From: JANPPS01 sp965246835
GTDB taxonomy: Bacteria; Pseudomonadota; Alphaproteobacteria; Acetobacterales; Acetobacteraceae
Length of the DNA stretch: 64,000 nt
Reading direction: 5' to 3'
Assembly: GCA_965246835.1 (NCBI GenBank)
Contig: CBDFFQ010000002.1
Location: 1 to 64,000 of the forward strand
Each line of letters opens with the position of its first letter. Positions within the stretch are counted from its first letter, which is position 1. Shown here piece after piece: positions 63,377-64,000 of the stretch. Made by a program: the position numbers and the translations under genes. The notes beneath the pieces are model-generated. The model had not been told where the DNA came from, did no database searches, and was given only the letters and a program-made list of their open reading frames with translations.

Positions 63377-64000
63377 GATCCGCACCGTCCGCGTCAGGGA
63401 TGTCGAGATCGGGCAGCACCTGCCGTTCGTGCTGATCGCCGGGCCATGCCAGATCGAGAGCGAGCAGCATGCGTTCGAGACGGCCGAGGCGCTGCAGGCA
63501 ATCGCACGCGAGGCCGGCGTCCCGCTCGTCTACAAATCCAGCTACGACAAGGCCAACCGCACCAGCGGCGGCGCGGCCCGCGGCGTGGGCATCATCCGCG
63601 GCCTACAAATCCTGGCAGCGGTGCGGGAGCGGTTCCACCTGCCGGTCCTGACCGACGTGCATGCCGCCGACCAATGCGATCCGGCCGCCGAAGCCGTCGA
63701 TATCCTGCAAATCCCCGCCTTCCTCTGCCGCCAGACCGATCTGCTGCTCGCGGCCGGGGAGACCGGGCGCGCGGTCAACGTCAAAAAAGGCCAGTTCCTG
63801 GCGCCGTGGGACATGGCGCATGTCGCGGCCAAGATCGCCAGCACCGGCAACGAGAGCATCTTGCTCACCGAACGCGGCGCCAGCTTCGGCTACAACACAT
63901 TGATCAACGATTTCCGCGGCCTGCCGATCATGGCCGGCACTGGCTACCCGATCGTGTATGACGCCACCCACTCCGTGCAGCAGCCCGGCGGCCAAGGCGG
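63369..64000 (+). CDS. kdsA: 3-deoxy-D-manno-octulosonate 8-phosphate synthase (3' end cut)
   Basis: KdsA condenses PEP and arabinose 5-phosphate to KDO 8-phosphate for lipopolysaccharide core. The visible 210 residues include IAGPCQIES, YKSSYDKANRTS, GLQILAAVRE, VLTDVHAADQC, DILQIPAFLCRQTDLL, NVKKGQFLAPWDM, LTERGASFGYNTLINDFR and VYDATHSVQQPGG. The window ends within the gene. The only initiator before the conserved region is TTG 63369, eight bases inside pyrG, giving a first residue then SEIRTV as in relatives. No clear ribosome site is visible. Confidence 0.93.
   Translation, partial: MSEIRTVRVRDVEIGQHLPFVLIAGPCQIESEQHAFETAEALQAIAREAGVPLVYKSSYDKANRTSGGAARGVGIIRGLQILAAVRERFHLPVLTDVHAADQCDPAAEAVDILQIPAFLCRQTDLLLAAGETGRAVNVKKGQFLAPWDMAHVAAKIASTGNESILLTERGASFGYNTLINDFRGLPIMAGTGYPIVYDATHSVQQPGGQG

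Noticed and set aside
61709..63385. Open minus-strand frame of 558 codons
   Set aside because: Complement of pyrG, which is certain from its P-loop and Cys380.

Overview
The window is a GC-rich bacterial chromosome segment with an alphaproteobacterial gene order, most likely Rhodospirillales/Acetobacteraceae. That placement is inferred from synteny and from signals such as a GTTC-N7-GTTC LexA box, DUF3126, a PyrC' pseudo-dihydroorotase beside PyrB, and the ppiD-trpEGDC-moaC-moeA-lexA and tpiA-secG-pyrG-kdsA orders. It is not a database match. Almost everything is core housekeeping. I see no rRNA, CRISPR array, IS element or prophage, and no stretch over 300 bases without a gene.

Layout. 1-4.8 kb (+): lipid A genes (3' part of ompH, lpxD, fabZ, lpxA, lpxI) interrupted by a small reverse ORF, then gloA. 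4.8-7.0 kb: ycjX-ycjF. 7.0-10.8 kb: ruvX (-) diverging from gatCAB (+). 10.8-13.5 kb: an OxlT-like MFS carrier (-), a glutathione S-transferase (+), tRNA-Ser(GCU) and a receiver-only regulator. 13.5-20.6 kb: a glycosyltransferase (+) converging on a four-gene minus-strand operon (RND adaptor, RND pump, acyl-CoA-dehydrogenase-like protein, PIG-L deacetylase), every junction being a 4-base overlap. 20.7-22.7 kb: lytic transglycosylase, N-formylglutamate amidohydrolase, tRNA-Val(GAC). 22.7-28.1 kb: a Pho box and pstSCAB-phoU-phoB without a phoR.

28.1-31.4 kb (-): SirB1-like protein, thiC with a TPP riboswitch, and a HIT protein. 31.4-32.3 kb (+): a Tyr/Pro-rich lipoprotein and a DUF3126 protein. 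32.3-49.2 kb (-): twelve genes read from the top down as gltX, pyrB, pyrC', plsY, dprA, topA, rnr, an S41 protease, hemW, grpE, dnaK, dnaJ. 49.2-51.4 kb (+): comEC, whose stop codon overlaps that of lexA. 51.4-59.7 kb (-): ppiD-trpE-trpG-trpD-trpC-moaC-moeA-lexA. 59.8-64 kb (+): tpiA, secG, pyrG, kdsA (cut by the window end), with a Phd/PemK-type toxin-antitoxin pair inserted on the opposite strand between tpiA and secG.

The least-described part is the RND pump/acyl-CoA-dehydrogenase-like/PIG-L operon with its convergent glycosyltransferase. Other points worth attention are the non-catalytic PyrC', the YcjX start that seems to need a CTG codon, the toxin-antitoxin insertion, and precise regulatory sites (Pho box, LexA box, TPP riboswitch, intercistronic hairpins).
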